Below are positions 23,517 to 35,021 of a stretch of DNA of 64,000 nucleotides, in pieces (the stretch's first letter is position 1; each line of letters starts with the position of its first letter). Position numbers and translations under genes: made by a program. Origin of the DNA: Phoma sp. XZ068. Its lineage: Eukaryota; Ascomycota; Dothideomycetes; Pleosporales; Didymellaceae. The stretch covers positions 248,001 to 312,000 of the forward strand of contig RBKR01000003.1 of assembly GCA_004835665.1 (NCBI GenBank). The letters run 5' to 3'. Below the pieces are notes generated by a model. That model was not told the origin of the DNA. It ran no database searches and saw nothing but the letters and a program-made list of their open reading frames with translations.

Positions 23517-24803
23517 ATGGCAATCCCTAACCGTGGACCTGAACTTGCTGCAGTGAACATTGCTTTTGTGGCTACAGCAATCATTGCGAATGCGTTACGA
23601 TGTATCGTCCGGGTGAAGATGGTGAAAGCGTTCGGTGTCGATGACTGGCTCATGGTGGCATCAACAGTGAGTGATCCTGACTAGATGATTCCTCGCAGTC
23701 GCTTATATTCCACAGATCTTCTTCATCGGATACATCACTTCCTCGACAATAGGAACATACTACGGTACTGGCCGCCATCACCGTGATCTTGAGGACTGGC
23801 AGGTTTTCAAAGCGCGAAAGTGCTGGTTCTATTGCTACCTCTTCTACTGCTGTTCTATGATCTTGTCCAAGATCTCCATTGGTTGTTTCCTACTACGCAT
23901 CTCCGTCAAGCGCCTCCACACCTGGATCATTTATTCCGCTATGTTTGTGTCGACCTTCGCCTGCACGGTATTCTTCTTCGTCACCCTCTTTCAGTGCCAC
24001 CCCATCAGATATTTCTGGGCGAAGGACCTGGAGAACGGAACCTGCATCAACAACGACGTCATCATCGGCCTCGCTTTCGTTTACAGTGTCTTCAGCATTA
24101 TCGCCGATTTCACGTTCGCTTTACTCCCGGCTTTCCTGGTCTGGAACCTGCAGCTAAAGAGGAGAACAAAGATTGCACTAATTCCACTCCTTACCATGGG
24201 TTGCGTTGCCAGCGCTGCTGTCATTGCGCGACTACCTTCTCTTCCAAAGCTTAACTCTCCCGACTTTCTCTGTAAGATAACACTGCGCTGTATAAGACAC
24301 TGTGCTTTCGCTGACACGAAGTAGGGGATACAGTAGATGTCGCTATCTGGTCAACCATCGAACAAGGCCTCGCGATTACCGCTGGTAGTCTTGCAACGCT
24401 CCGTCCACTTTTCGCTCTTGTCATGCACCAACTTGGTCTCTCGACGCGCCCCACCCACCAACGCCCTTCAAACTACGGCCTACAAACCCCGCCCGCCAGT
24501 CAGATGCTTAGCTCCAAACGCAAGGAAAGCAAAAGCGAACTCGACATGTACAAGATGTCAAACGTACAAGAAACACGAACTTCAGCCGACTCGCTTGCGA
24601 AGGAATCCAGCATGCCCAAGTCGCCGAATTGGTTCAACAACAATGGGCCACAGGTTACGACAAAGAGCCAAGTGAGGGCTGACAATGAGAGCGAACGGAG
24701 TTTGAGGATGAAAAGCTCAAGAAATAGCGCCGAAGAGCCCATGCACATCATGGTCTCCAAGACATTTTGGGTCGATGAAGAGAGAGCTTCGATAGAGTCC
24801 TGA
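23517..24803 (+). CDS. Rhodopsin-domain integral membrane protein
   Basis: Three exons, 23517-23666, 23716-24271 and 24325-24803; both introns (49 and 53 nt) are GT-AG and all phases agree, giving 394 residues. This is the large fungal seven-helix family often labelled 'rhodopsin domain' or PTH11-like/SAT4-like: VKAFGVDDWLMVAS near the start of helix 2, GTGRHH loop, LSKISIGCFLLRI, a Cys loop (FQCHPIRYFW...GTCINN), and AIWSTIEQGLAITAGSLATLRPL before the last helix. The first helix (VNIAFVATAIIANAL) directly follows a short N terminus. The ~110-residue cytoplasmic tail is Ser/Lys-rich. Function unknown; relatives act as surface receptors. It stands alone in gene-poor DNA. Confidence 0.85.
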
Positions 24804-27074
24804 AGGCGCTCTGCAATTACGACACAGATATACCCCAATACTTAATGTTCAATCAATTCAAATCTTCAACCGCCTTGCCAGCTGCATGCGAGCGCATAGC
24901 CTTAGCTGTATGAGCCCTCAGAACTGCAGCCGCACATCCATCATCACAACTTTTAGGCCTGCCTGTCCGCATACTGACCATTACCTAGAACAAACGATGT
25001 TCATCCTTATCGAAGACCTGCTACAACCATACCAGAAACACACCGCCGCTGCACGAACATCTAGATTCAGACGAAACGTTAAAGCAGAAGATTGCGCTCT
25101 ACAGCCCACCTACCTGATGTGGCCTGACAAGTGGATGACGGATGTGAGCCCTGCCCTTAATGCAAGCAATAATCTGAGCCGTGCTAACAGGGGCCGAAAA
25201 CCAAACGTCAATCACAAGGGACTCATCGGAATCAAACTCCGCTTACCCAGGCTATGCCAATATACCACAGCAAAGGTCCGCAGGAATTTAGCTTCCTAGT
25301 TGTTAGCTTCTAACTGTGGTTATCACTATTTGCTTGCGCATGCAGCGGGACAATGGGTACGAAGGGCCTGCAGCGCATACTGCCAACTTCGGATGGCAAC
25401 CTCGAAACACTCACCCATCCACAGCAACTACCGACGCACGTATGATCTCCACTTGCGCACTCCACGTGAAGTTCCAGGATGTCCTTGTATGAATCATTGG
25501 CGCAGGAGAGCCGTTTCGACATCATGCGAGCGTTCTCCTTTGGCTGCGGAGCATCAGCAATGCAAAACATCCAAATTTTGCTTGGCCTCAGGATTCAGGA
25601 GCGGGACCACGCAATCCCACCCCAGCAATAATATTCCTACTGCGTACTAGAACAGCAGGTATTTACAAATTCGTCGTCTTGGCTTGCTCGGAAGGAATAC
25701 AGCGATCATTGCCACGGGCAAAAGCGAACATTGGCCCGGGTGATCACGACGTAGTACGAACCGGACATTCAGGCACAATTGCAGCCGCCTTCGTACTCGG
25801 ATTTCGAATGAGCGTGCGAGGTTGTACGTGCACGACTCCTCGCTTCCGGCATTAAGCGGCACACTTCCGGATTGCAGAAACGAGGTGTTCGTGAGTCGTG
25901 GAGAGGGGCAAGTGGAGACGGGGTTTCGTCTGATCGGGGACACGAGGCCTGAGCGTGGACTCTAAGCTGCAACGTGCTTGTCCAACTCTGGTGAGGTGAC
26001 ACAACGTTGGAAGAATTGTATATTTGCGTTCAACTGCCGGTAGGATCACGTGTTAATCCAGCCACTTCTTAAACATTCTGCTTTCGTATGCTTCGAGCTT
26101 GAAAATCTTGCTTTTCTCCGGGCGGTCACGACGGCGCATGCAGGGAGCCGTGGGCAAAGCCATTGTGATCTCGTCCTGCATCGAACACGATAGCTTCATC
26201 AAATCTCTCCACTTCCCGAAACCTTCAACTCTGCGCAGCAGTGATTTGGAAAGGCCACACGTCACCTTTCCGCACCAACCGGCGGCGCGCACGGTGGCGT
26301 GAGGTAGCGTACCAGAAATTGGCTGGACTCAGCGTCGTCTGATTGGCTAGCGCTGTTATGATCTCCGACAGCCATGTCGAGGCGACGGTAAGGAGATGGT
26401 ACTTTCCATGCAGGTGGAAATGTTTGGGACCGGTGTATCGGCGCAAGCTATGACAGGCGGCGCGGTCCTATTTTGCAGCACGATGGAGAAATGGTGCCGA
26501 GGCTCAACTACCATATATATTCTCGAAGATGCAGGACGACAGTCTACTGAGTCATTCGATACCCATTGCTAAGCACGCACTTTCGGCTTGATCTTGCTTC
26601 AGCAAAGGATTGAGATTACTTCCTTCCAAAGCTGCACACTATAAATAATCACTGCGACAAAACGTCAGTGGGACTGCTTGAATGATCGTTTGAGAAGAGC
26701 AGCCAGGCCCACTACAACCACAGTTTTGCGTATGGACACCACTCCTGGTCGAATGGAGCTAATTTATGCTGGCCACAGAATTCAGCTCACCGCCACAAAA
26801 TGAGCTTGACACATGTTGGGCCTATGATAAGCCTATGAGCCTGTGGTTGCAAATGTTCAGCTCATCAGCTGTCTCCGACGCCTCGAGCTCCCAAGTAAGT
26901 ACTTACTTTCGTTACAAAGTTCGTCTATTCAGAAAAAGCACCATGTTTATTCAGCTATTGCGGCATATTACCAGAGTCAGGCTCTACATACGGCTATCTC
27001 AGAATCGTAGATGAATCCCTAACCTCAACCCTATGAGAAAATAGACATGTTTTAGACGTTGAGCATATGTTCTT
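24804..27074. other. 2.3-kb region without supported genes
   Basis: Only shadow frames. Contains the second copy of the 19-bp motif. A TATA-like run (accatatatattctcg) lies near 26511, but no gene follows that I can support. Confidence 0.35.
26450..26468 (+). repeat. Second copy of the 19-bp motif at 8790-8808
   Basis: atgacaggcggcgcggtcc, one mismatch from the copy upstream of the recombinase, same orientation, again preceded by ggcgcaa. It may be a scattered repeat or the terminus of a related element; no recombinase lies beside this copy. Confidence 0.55.
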
Positions 27075-29459
27075 TTACGCCATACTCTCCATCCAGTCCC
27101 CCTCATCTCCAAACCAAGCACTACCTGATCCCTCCATTTCCAGCCTCCCCTCATTTTTCGCACCCCAGACTACACTTCCCCTCCTCTCAAGCGCTCTGAC
27201 CACCCGAGCCTGCTTGGTATGCTTAATCTTCCTGACTTCATTCGTAAACGGACTATCCTCCCTCCCCAACTTCGCCCACCGCTCAGCAAGGCTCGCACCC
27301 GAGTCGATCCTCAGGAACTTCGCGCCCCTACCTTGACTCGAGTAGCTTCTCAACGTGCGAGTGTGCAGATAGGAATGCCGACGTTTGACTCCTACGCCAA
27401 TTGCATCGATGCGCGACGCCGCTGTAGTGTCGTTAGCCAGAGAGATATGGGAGTGAGATAGCATGTGCGACGCTTTCTCCCACTCCTCCAACTGCCGCCA
27501 GTCCTGGCTGCAGAATGGACAAGCGGGCGCTGTTCCTGCACTTTCTGACGGGGAGAGAGGAGATAGTGGCTCGAACTCTGGGTCTGTGTGTATAGCAGTT
27601 GGGGATAGCGGGTCTATGCGCGGTGGGTATGCGGAGCTGATGTTCTCGAGCCAGGCCCATACGCGCAGCTCCTTGGGATTCATTGGGGTATCTATGCTGG
27701 TGCGGCGGTACAGAGCCTCTGTTATTTCTCCGTGCGCGTTGAAAGTACTTGGGAGTGGACGCGTGAGATTGTGCCGCTCCGACCGTGAGTCCTCGTCAGA
27801 TGTGAGGTCTTCGCTGTCTAAAGAGACGACTTCCCACATATTGTTGTCGTTCCTCGTCCAGCTCTCTTTACCGCTGAAAGGTCGAACCTCGTGGCCAGCT
27901 AGGAGGTCAATGAGCTTTTCGGCGACACACATGCTCCGGGTTGGCTTCACGGGTGGAGCGTCAGGCAGTGTGCCGCTGGGGTACAGTTCAGGCAGCCTGC
28001 GTGTAAACAAGTCGAATACCTCTTGCTTCCCAGTGGAGATGGCAAAAGCTTGGGTTCTGGTAAAAGTGGTAGACAAACCATAAGTGTTGAGATCATGCTC
28101 GATAGACGAGATAGTATGTTCGCAATACTCTGCTGGTGGTAAGTATCCAAGGGGCATAGGTGGTGCGGTGAGTTTCTTAACTCTGATCTTGTTCTCTACC
28201 GCTATCTCGCCCGAGCGCTGACGCTCGAATACTTCAGAACTCCATGTTGGATCTGGGGTCGTGGGATCACTCCATCCATCCTCCTCAGCCCAAAAGTAGT
28301 AGTGCGGTAAATCGCAACCATCGAAGCGAATATAGAACAAATTCTCAACAATCCGCTCGTGATCTTGGAAATGTGTGCATTCCATACCCTTTTCCCAGTC
28401 GAGGTAGGCCGGCATGAAGCCCACAGCAAGAGGCCTCCACTTGCACGTCTCATACACGTCGACGGTTGCTTTGCGCTTGTTAGCTAGCCGCCGCGAAAAT
28501 CTACGCTGGCGGTCGATTTTGACATCGGCAGCCCCTGGTGCTGGGTGCAGAAGCTTCCAGTTCTCATTATTCAACTTGCAATACACAGCGTCAAGCTGGG
28601 TCTGCTTTGCATGAGTATGGGAAGGGAGAGAGAAATATATTCGCCCGTTCCAGCCTTGGACAATAGTGCGCGCTGCCCAGGTGGTTGCAGGCTCGATGGT
28701 TGCGTCGGCCAGGAGGCCGATCATGTGTCCGTGGCGCGCAGCAGAACGAGTGAGTGGGTCCAGAATCGGTACAAAGTCTGGCGCGACGCCCGCAGGATAC
28801 TTCTGGCCAGGCAGCGTGATCTTTTCGCAGCTTTGCGTTGTAACGACCTTTAGAGGTGCGTAAGTGATCCGCATCGGAAAACTTTCTGGCATATTGAACG
28901 CAGGCGGATTCTTCGGTGGCATATAGATATACGACCACTCGAATAACCGCAGCTTGCATTCTGGAAGGATGGGTGGATTTTCCGAGCGAATCGTAATTTC
29001 CGAACAAGTGTCTTCCCAAGTCTCATCGCTAAGCATATCTCCACCTGTCACAGTAAGTTTGTGTGCATCATGCCTATTTTCCTCATCCGCGTTGGTGGAG
29101 ATCTCAGAGTTCGAGCTGACATCTTCCCCACGTTCCCGCCGTCTTTCCTTGGTTTCATTGCGCTTGGTTCTTGCTCTTCGTCGATCCTCCTTAGCTCTTA
29201 AAGCATCTTGTATCTCTTGCTGCTTCCTTTCTTCCTTCTCTTTTCGCTCTTGCACAGCTCTTCTTTCTGCGTTCTGTAAGTTTCGATCATGGTCAGCAAG
29301 CTTCCTTGCCATGACGCTTTTTTTGTCGTCTTTGACATAGCAGCCAGCCTCTTTGACCGCAGCGAGAAGCTGTTCGCGATTATAGTCGTCGTATTTTGTG
29401 TGAGTTAAATCCTTATCTTTTACAGCATGCTTACCGCCTCGGCGATGCTGAGATGCCAT
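27075..29459 (-). CDS. Large hypothetical protein with SAP-like N terminus
   Basis: Single open frame of 794 residues from ATG at 29459. Residues 20-55 (YDDYNREQLLAAVKEAGCYV, KKSVMARKLADHD) look like a SAP-type helix-turn-helix, often DNA-binding. A highly charged coiled coil follows (about 55-110, Glu/Arg/Lys-rich). The middle ~400 residues form a globular region rich in Trp, Tyr and Pro that I do not recognise. A single C2H2-like motif (CPFCSQDW...HMLSHSH) occurs near residue 670. Probably nuclear (inference). No introns, unlike most neighbours. The family seems Pleosporales-restricted, as far as I can tell without a search. Confidence 0.7.
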   Translation of the reverse strand: MASQHRRGGKHAVKDKDLTHTKYDDYNREQLLAAVKEAGCYVKDDKKSVMARKLADHDRNLQNAERRAVQERKEKEERKQQEIQDALRAKEDRRRARTKRNETKERRRERGEDVSSNSEISTNADEENRHDAHKLTVTGGDMLSDETWEDTCSEITIRSENPPILPECKLRLFEWSYIYMPPKNPPAFNMPESFPMRITYAPLKVVTTQSCEKITLPGQKYPAGVAPDFVPILDPLTRSAARHGHMIGLLADATIEPATTWAARTIVQGWNGRIYFSLPSHTHAKQTQLDAVYCKLNNENWKLLHPAPGAADVKIDRQRRFSRRLANKRKATVDVYETCKWRPLAVGFMPAYLDWEKGMECTHFQDHERIVENLFYIRFDGCDLPHYYFWAEEDGWSDPTTPDPTWSSEVFERQRSGEIAVENKIRVKKLTAPPMPLGYLPPAEYCEHTISSIEHDLNTYGLSTTFTRTQAFAISTGKQEVFDLFTRRLPELYPSGTLPDAPPVKPTRSMCVAEKLIDLLAGHEVRPFSGKESWTRNDNNMWEVVSLDSEDLTSDEDSRSERHNLTRPLPSTFNAHGEITEALYRRTSIDTPMNPKELRVWAWLENISSAYPPRIDPLSPTAIHTDPEFEPLSPLSPSESAGTAPACPFCSQDWRQLEEWEKASHMLSHSHISLANDTTAASRIDAIGVGVKRRHSYLHTRTLRSYSSQGRGAKFLRIDSGASLAERWAKLGREDSPFTNEVRKIKHTKQARVVRALERRGSVVWGAKNEGRLEMEGSGSAWFGDEGDWMESMA

Positions 29460-29888
29460 TTCGGGAATAGTTCACTACTGATAGTGGTTCACTGACTTAA
29501 TGAATTCAGTTGGTACGCGTTAAAAAGATGGCTGTCAATTGGTCACGGATAGTTAGACGTGTGAGAGCTGGTGCAGTTGCCAGAGCTTTTTGATGACATG
29601 GAGCAACAGCATACCTATCTCAGGTTATATCTCGAATTTCGAAACCCTTTGTCTCGGATTCTCCGCTTGGATTGTAAATGGCACCAGAATACAAAGAAAG
29701 TTGTCTGAATGTGAGAATTGTCTTAGACCTCCTTTGTTGACACTGTTCGTCAGCTGAAAGCCGCGTAGAAGATTGATATTCACTTTGGAGCGCGTCATTA
29801 CCAGTTCTCGTTTATCTCATTTGGTCGTGGGTCAGGGTACCTCACTACATAGTGTTAACTCGAAACCAGTTCGATTTTTGGAAACTAC
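29460..29888. other. Intergenic
   Basis: Upstream region of the 794-residue gene and 3' flank of the cyclase-like gene. Nothing else seen. Confidence 0.35.
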
Positions 29889-31103
29889 TTACAATTCCGA
29901 CTTCTCGGCTACCGAATCCCGCTGCTGCCCTGCTTTCAAGTCAAAGAAGCCTTCCAATTCCATCCACTCAGCTGCGAACGCTGTAACTATCTTTGTCCAG
30001 TCATCCACTGTGTCCATATCCAAATGCTCTCCATCATCTGTTATCTCGTGCCATACCCGTGGGAATGGCGACGGAATGATGTGTAAAATTTCTACGCCGC
30101 GCGCCATGAACGGGACATGGTCGTCCTGAACAAAACCACCCAAGAAAGAATTCTCCGCCTTGTTCCCTTCATACAAAAACTTTGGCTCAGTGCGTGGCTT
30201 CTTGTTTTTACGCTTGGCCATGCGGTCAGGGTGGTTTGGCGAGGACCTCATTAGCTTGAGCTTGCGCAGGCGATCCTCGACGCTCGCCATATTTTTGTAC
30301 GCCCAGTGTGTGGTCTTGAAGTATGACGGCACAAGCGGACCGGCAGAGCCCAGCAGATCGAGCAGGACAAAGAGCTCCATCGAGTCGAGGGGTGTGCGGT
30401 ATGTCGAGGCGGCCGCGTGGAACGAGGTTTCCCAGTCTTCGGCTAGAGCACTATCGAAGCGTTAGCAACAGCGCCTGCCATACTGTGCTTCATGGTCCTA
30501 CCGTGCGCCGTACAGACTATCTGAATCGGTCCAGCTCTGGAAAGCTTCTTCGCCGTCTAGTAACAGTATCTGCACGCCCTTGTGTTCCACATCCAGATCA
30601 TCGCCTGCTCCAGCTTTCCACTTTTTCGTCAGCGCAGCATCAAGTGTGCGCGCAGCGTGTAGCAACATAGCGCAGGGCGCCGCACTGTCTGTTGCACCAA
30701 TGAAGTCCTTCGGCGTAAGCTTGCTGTCATAGTGAGCTACCAATGCCAGCCGCGAGACATCGCCCTCACTGGCCCCAGGCGGGTCGCGTGTCGCAATGAT
30801 GTTGACAAAGGGCACCTCCTTTCCTTTGCTCAAGGGCGTAGTAGACGTCGAGTTGTGCAGTTCAATGCGCCACTCTGGAAGATTCGTCTTGAAGAAGTCG
30901 ATGAAGTGTTGTCGCACGGCCGCATTGCCTTCTGTACCAGATACTCTAGGTCGCAATATAGGTGCTAGCAACGCTCCAGTCTTAATATTGAAGTCGTTGC
31001 CCGGGCCGGGGAGGCTTTTAAGCGTATCGTCGCTGAGATCATGGTAGCCGAAAGAGAGGGAGAAGAAGGAAATGAGCGACAGCAATGCAAAAGCGAAGAA
31101 CAT
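29889..31103 (-). CDS. M28-family glutaminyl-peptide cyclotransferase-like protein
   Basis: Two exons, 30502-31103 and 29889-30450, with a 51-nt GT-AG intron, 387 residues. An N-terminal hydrophobic leader (MFFAFALLSLISFFSLSFG) indicates secretion or a membrane anchor. Candidate zinc ligands of the M28/glutaminyl cyclase fold are Asp139 (GATDSAAP), Glu185 or Glu186 (LLDGEEAFQSW) and the His in QDDHVPFMARGVEILH. Glutaminyl cyclases convert N-terminal Gln to pyroglutamate on secretory proteins; LLDGEEAF and DDHVPF are typical of that branch rather than of aminopeptidases. Likely acts in the secretory pathway. A perfect GTAAGT donor overlaps the stop codon at the 3' end, so a further small exon is possible. 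Divergent from the 31346 gene with only 242 bp between starts. Confidence 0.85.
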
Positions 31104-31345
31104 CGTGACAATTCGCTCACATCAGAACCTCACACTTCCAAAACAAATCATACAAGAGCATCCACCCGGGTCATGTGCATGTTGACGTCGGAGAATGAGC
31201 ACTCAAGTGTACTGAATCGTGGTCACATCCCACGCCAATTTCAGGGTCCAACTCCGTCATGTGATACCGCGCTCCTGGAGCAACTCTAGCCGAGCCTCCT
31301 TCATCTCGCGTTGGCCAACTAGCAGCCATCTCATCATCAATTGAG

Positions 31346-32713
31346 ATGCAGCCGCGGTTTTTCACGCTATCAGCTGCCTTTAGAGGCTCAGCGCCATGGG
31401 CGCGGAACTCACAGCAGGCTCCAAAACTGCGTATTGCGCAGTTCCTTTGCAGAATCTGTCAACGGAAATTTTCTACGTCGCCAGCACTACGCGCCGCAGC
31501 TAAGAAGACCGAGAAAGATCGCAGTGAGTACCTCTAATGATGGTCTCCGAGATAGTTGATGAAGGTAGCACTGACTTGTTATAGTGTACAAGTCAAGGTT
31601 GTTGATCTATGACGCCGGCGACACCCGCACAACATGGGTGTCCTTCTGGAAAGCCATGGCTTTACTGCAGTTTGGAACAACACTTGTCTTCGCTGTACCG
31701 CCATTATGGAACAACGAAAATCAACCTGATCCTAATCTGAGGAAGGCTCAGGCCATCCTAGGTAAGAAATATCTCGGCTAGTCTCATCTTTTGTGCTTGC
31801 TTTGTTGTCCTATGCTCACTTGCGTTGTTGTCCCATTTCTACTTGCGTGTCATTATCTAGCATGTCCAGCTTGCTTTCTTTTGCATTCGAAGTACAACTA
31901 CTCTTTCAGTGCTTTGTCTTCTCTTAATCAGGAGAGGGGAGAGGGATGGTTGAAGTCCATGCTCGTCAGCTTTGCAATTGATCATGTCCGTCTCTATTCT
32001 CATAGTCGTTTCGCAACGCTTTCATTTTCGTTTATCGAATCTCAGCCTTTCACTATTTTCTCAGCATTAGTGTTTCTATCATGGCCTAACAAACTCCAGT
32101 TGGTGTTCTCGGCACGATCCCAACCCTAACCATGGCCTACGTAACCGCACCCTTTGTGCATCAAGTGTTCCTGCAAATCCCCGACCACGCCCGTCGCTCA
32201 CGCCATAACCTGATGAACTTCGCCCGCAGCCTGAACATCCCAGCCAACGACAGCACAACAGCGAACACCAAGCTCGAGTTCGTAACGCTTCGCATTTTCC
32301 CGTTCCGCAAAAACACCACCGCTTTCTTGCACGAGCTGCGCGCTCTGCCACCCATGAAATTCCGCCTCGCAAACATCGAGATCCCCAAAACTGAAGCTTG
32401 GGCGCAGAGACAGCGCGAGAAGGGTATCTGGAGACGAATGCTGGAGGTCGTTGCTGAACCAAGATACAAGTTCTTTGTCAAAGAGGGAAAGATGTTCACC
32501 GCGAAGACGGGCGTTCCGGGCGTGTGGGAGGAGGTTGCTATGAGGATTAAGGGCCAGACCAATAGAGAAGTCAAGGTAGAGAAGGCACCAGTTACTGGTC
32601 CGAGAGGTGCGATTAGGAGACCGGTTGTGCAGGGGCCTGTTGTGATAAGAAGACCAGCAAAGCAGGTCGAGGAAGCGAGCGTGAAGAGGCAGACATCGAG
32701 GGGCTCGAGATAG
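31346..32713 (+). CDS. Probable mitochondrial inner-membrane protein (TMEM70/TMEM186-like)
   Basis: Three inferred exons: 31346-31523, 31585-31761 and 32100-32713, all phases consistent, 322 residues. The second intron (338 nt) is long for this genome. The first ~55 residues are Arg/Ser/Ala-rich without acids (RICQRKFSTSPALRAAAKK), typical of a mitochondrial presequence. Two hydrophobic segments follow (FWKAMALLQFGTTLVFAVPP and GVLGTIPTLTMAYVTAPFV), then a basic soluble domain and a disordered tail. This resembles the TMEM70/TMEM186/TMEM223 group, which includes respiratory-complex assembly factors; that assignment is tentative. The start is the first ATG in a good context. Confidence 0.65.
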
Positions 32714-33816
32714 CGATGCTTTGTGTTGTGTATAATAGTTTTGTATGTGCATGCAAGGAAGTCTGTAAAAATAGAAAGAACGTGTCAAAATTTGATGAAA
32801 CGCTACGCCTAAGAAAAATAACGGCATTGGATCCTCTGTCGTCTTCCAGCTACCTTAGCAGCACGTGCTTCCACTCTTTATCCAGCTTCATCCATTCGTC
32901 AAGTAAAACCTTTCCGATCTGCAGCCGATGCGCGTATCTGCCATCCCGACCGATCATCAACACGTTTGTCCAGGGGGTGCTGTCACTCGATGCCATCAGA
33001 CAACTGAACCTACGCTTTGATGTCGCTGGACTCCACCTGGTGTGGTTCCAACGGACTACAGAAAGCCGCTGAAGGAAGAATGTTGTTTTCGAATGTTAGA
33101 TGCATCAAGGCTGAACACGATCGGCGTTGGAAGGTAGCTGACGTGGGGTTGAAACTGGTGGAAAGGCATCTAAGCTTTGTGTAACACAGTGCCGTTAGCA
33201 ACATGTGGTTAGGTATCTAGTTTCTCGATTATTTATTAAATAATCTTTTGCGTCTACTTTCGCGCTTAATTAAATATATACTGTAGGTTCGCTGATTAGT
33301 CAGAAAGTGGTGATGTTGACGTGCTTGGTCGCTGGATGCGTTTAGCTCGTTGGACCGCCAGCCTCGCATGATCGGGAAGCTGCGGCTAGATTCTCCATGC
33401 CTCCTTCCTCGCTCATCATCGACACCACGACAGCGCATTGTGGAATCCCACCGCACGTGTTCTCTGAGGCAATATTCTACTAGGGCTAAGCTTTTAGACC
33501 CATCCCACTGCACTCCAAGGCGAAGCCAACTAGCCCATCGAATTTGGACTGAATCGCAGGCCAGACGAACCAGGCAACCATATTTGACCAAATATTCGAT
33601 ATAGGTTTCCATATTTGAAAGAGTTCGATCACACCCGCTTGATTTGGTTCTGCGGCACAGGAAGCAGCGCGAAAGTGTAACGTGTCTTGCTCAGAAACGC
33701 GTGCAATTGAGGCAGTTTCACCGTACTATACCCGATCGGGACGCCATCACTATAACGAGCACCTTGTTGGAGTCGATATCTGACAAACCGTCAAGCACGT
33801 CAGATACGTAGCAGAG
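32714..33816. other. 1.1-kb region without supported genes
   Basis: Small frames on both strands, including a minus-strand ATG frame at 33229-33612 without recognisable features. Contains the promoter of the superoxide dismutase gene. Confidence 0.35.
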
Positions 33817-34669
33817 ATGCGGGGCAGCTCGGCTTTGTCGGTCTTGTTGACCTCCCTCTTTTCTGCAACCAACACTTTTGCCTCAGAACAACAGCCATTT
33901 GAATTCGGAGAGATGTCTGCACCACAGTACACGCTACCTGCCCTTCCATATGCATATGATGTAAGTTTAGGCACTGCCTGTCAAAATCTTACTGCAGCAG
34001 ACTGACAGCTCACAGGCATTGGAACCCCACATCTCGGCTCAGATCATGGAGCTTCACCATGGCAAGCACCACCAAACGTATATCACGAACCTGAACGCTG
34101 CTTTGAAGACACAGGCTGAGGCAGTGCACACTTCGGACATTACATCTCAGGTCTCGCTTCAGCAAGGCATCAAATTCAACGCTGGTGGACACATCAACCA
34201 CTCCCTCTTCTGGCAGAACCTCACTCCTGCAAACTCGCCTGAGGCAAAGTGCTCTGTTGCGCCAGAACTTTTGAAGCAGCTCAAGGCAGTCTGGGGTGAT
34301 GAGGCCACGTTCAAGGAGGCTTTCAACGCTGCATTACTCAGCATCCAGGGCAGTGGTTGGGGCTGGCTGATCAAGGTCGAGACCGGTAAAGAGCAGAGGC
34401 TCGCTATCGTCACAACAAAGGACCAAGATCCTATTGTTGGTAAAGGCGAGGTTCCGATCTTTGGCATCGACATGTGGGAGCATGCGTACTACCTCCAGGT
34501 AAGTCGTTGTCTTGGTTTTGCGATCTTTCGTACTGACTGCGGATAGTACCTGAATGGCAAAGCTGCGTATGTGCAGAACATCTGGAATGTTATCAACTGG
34601 AAGACCGCTGAAGAACGCTTCCTTGGTTCGCGCGCAGACGCTTTCAAGGTCCTCAAAGCGTCCATCTAA
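33817..34669 (+). CDS. Fe/Mn superoxide dismutase
   Basis: Three exons, 33817-33960, 34016-34498 and 34547-34669, GT-AG introns, 249 residues from the upstream ATG. Converts superoxide to hydrogen peroxide and oxygen. Metal ligands are His53 (LEPHISAQIMELHHGKHH), His110 (GHINHSLFW), Asp200 and His204 (IDMWEHAYYLQ). The N terminus has a secretory-like hydrophobic leader (MRGSSALSVLLTSLFSATNT). An internal in-frame ATG at 33913 gives a 217-residue form beginning MSAPQYTLPALPYAYD, the normal start of cytosolic fungal Mn-SODs. The gene could encode an extracellular form, a cytosolic form, or both. The leader lacks the Arg spacing of a mitochondrial presequence. Family call is firm; location is open. 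Confidence 0.93.
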
Positions 34670-35021
34670 ACATAGCAAATATCCAAATTGAAAGGATTGC
34701 GCTCACTTTGTATGCGGAACTCCAGTGTTACAGTGCAATATGCGGAGTACCATGGTGGCTTTAGCGCGGGGGTCTGGCCAATCAGGTGCTCTCATGAAAC
34801 GTGCTCAAAGGGCCGCATTCACTCTCAGCTTTCAGCCTCGCGAACAGCGTCCGTAGTTTCCAGCAAGCCTTCAAAAACGTAGAAACTACCTTGATGATCT
34901 GCTTAATCATTCATTCCAACTTACTCTCATAAGTCACTTTATTGTCGCTCAAGCCTTACTTCAATCTCAACTTCAACTTCACGACCAATCTAAGGCTTTA
35001 AGTACCACATAATCGATTACC
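34670..35021. other. Intergenic
   Basis: 352 bp; 3' flank of the dismutase gene and promoter of the next. Nothing else seen. Confidence 0.3.

Noticed and set aside
33229..33612. 127-codon ATG-start minus frame
   Set aside because: No recognisable features and overlapping opposite-strand frame; left as non-coding.
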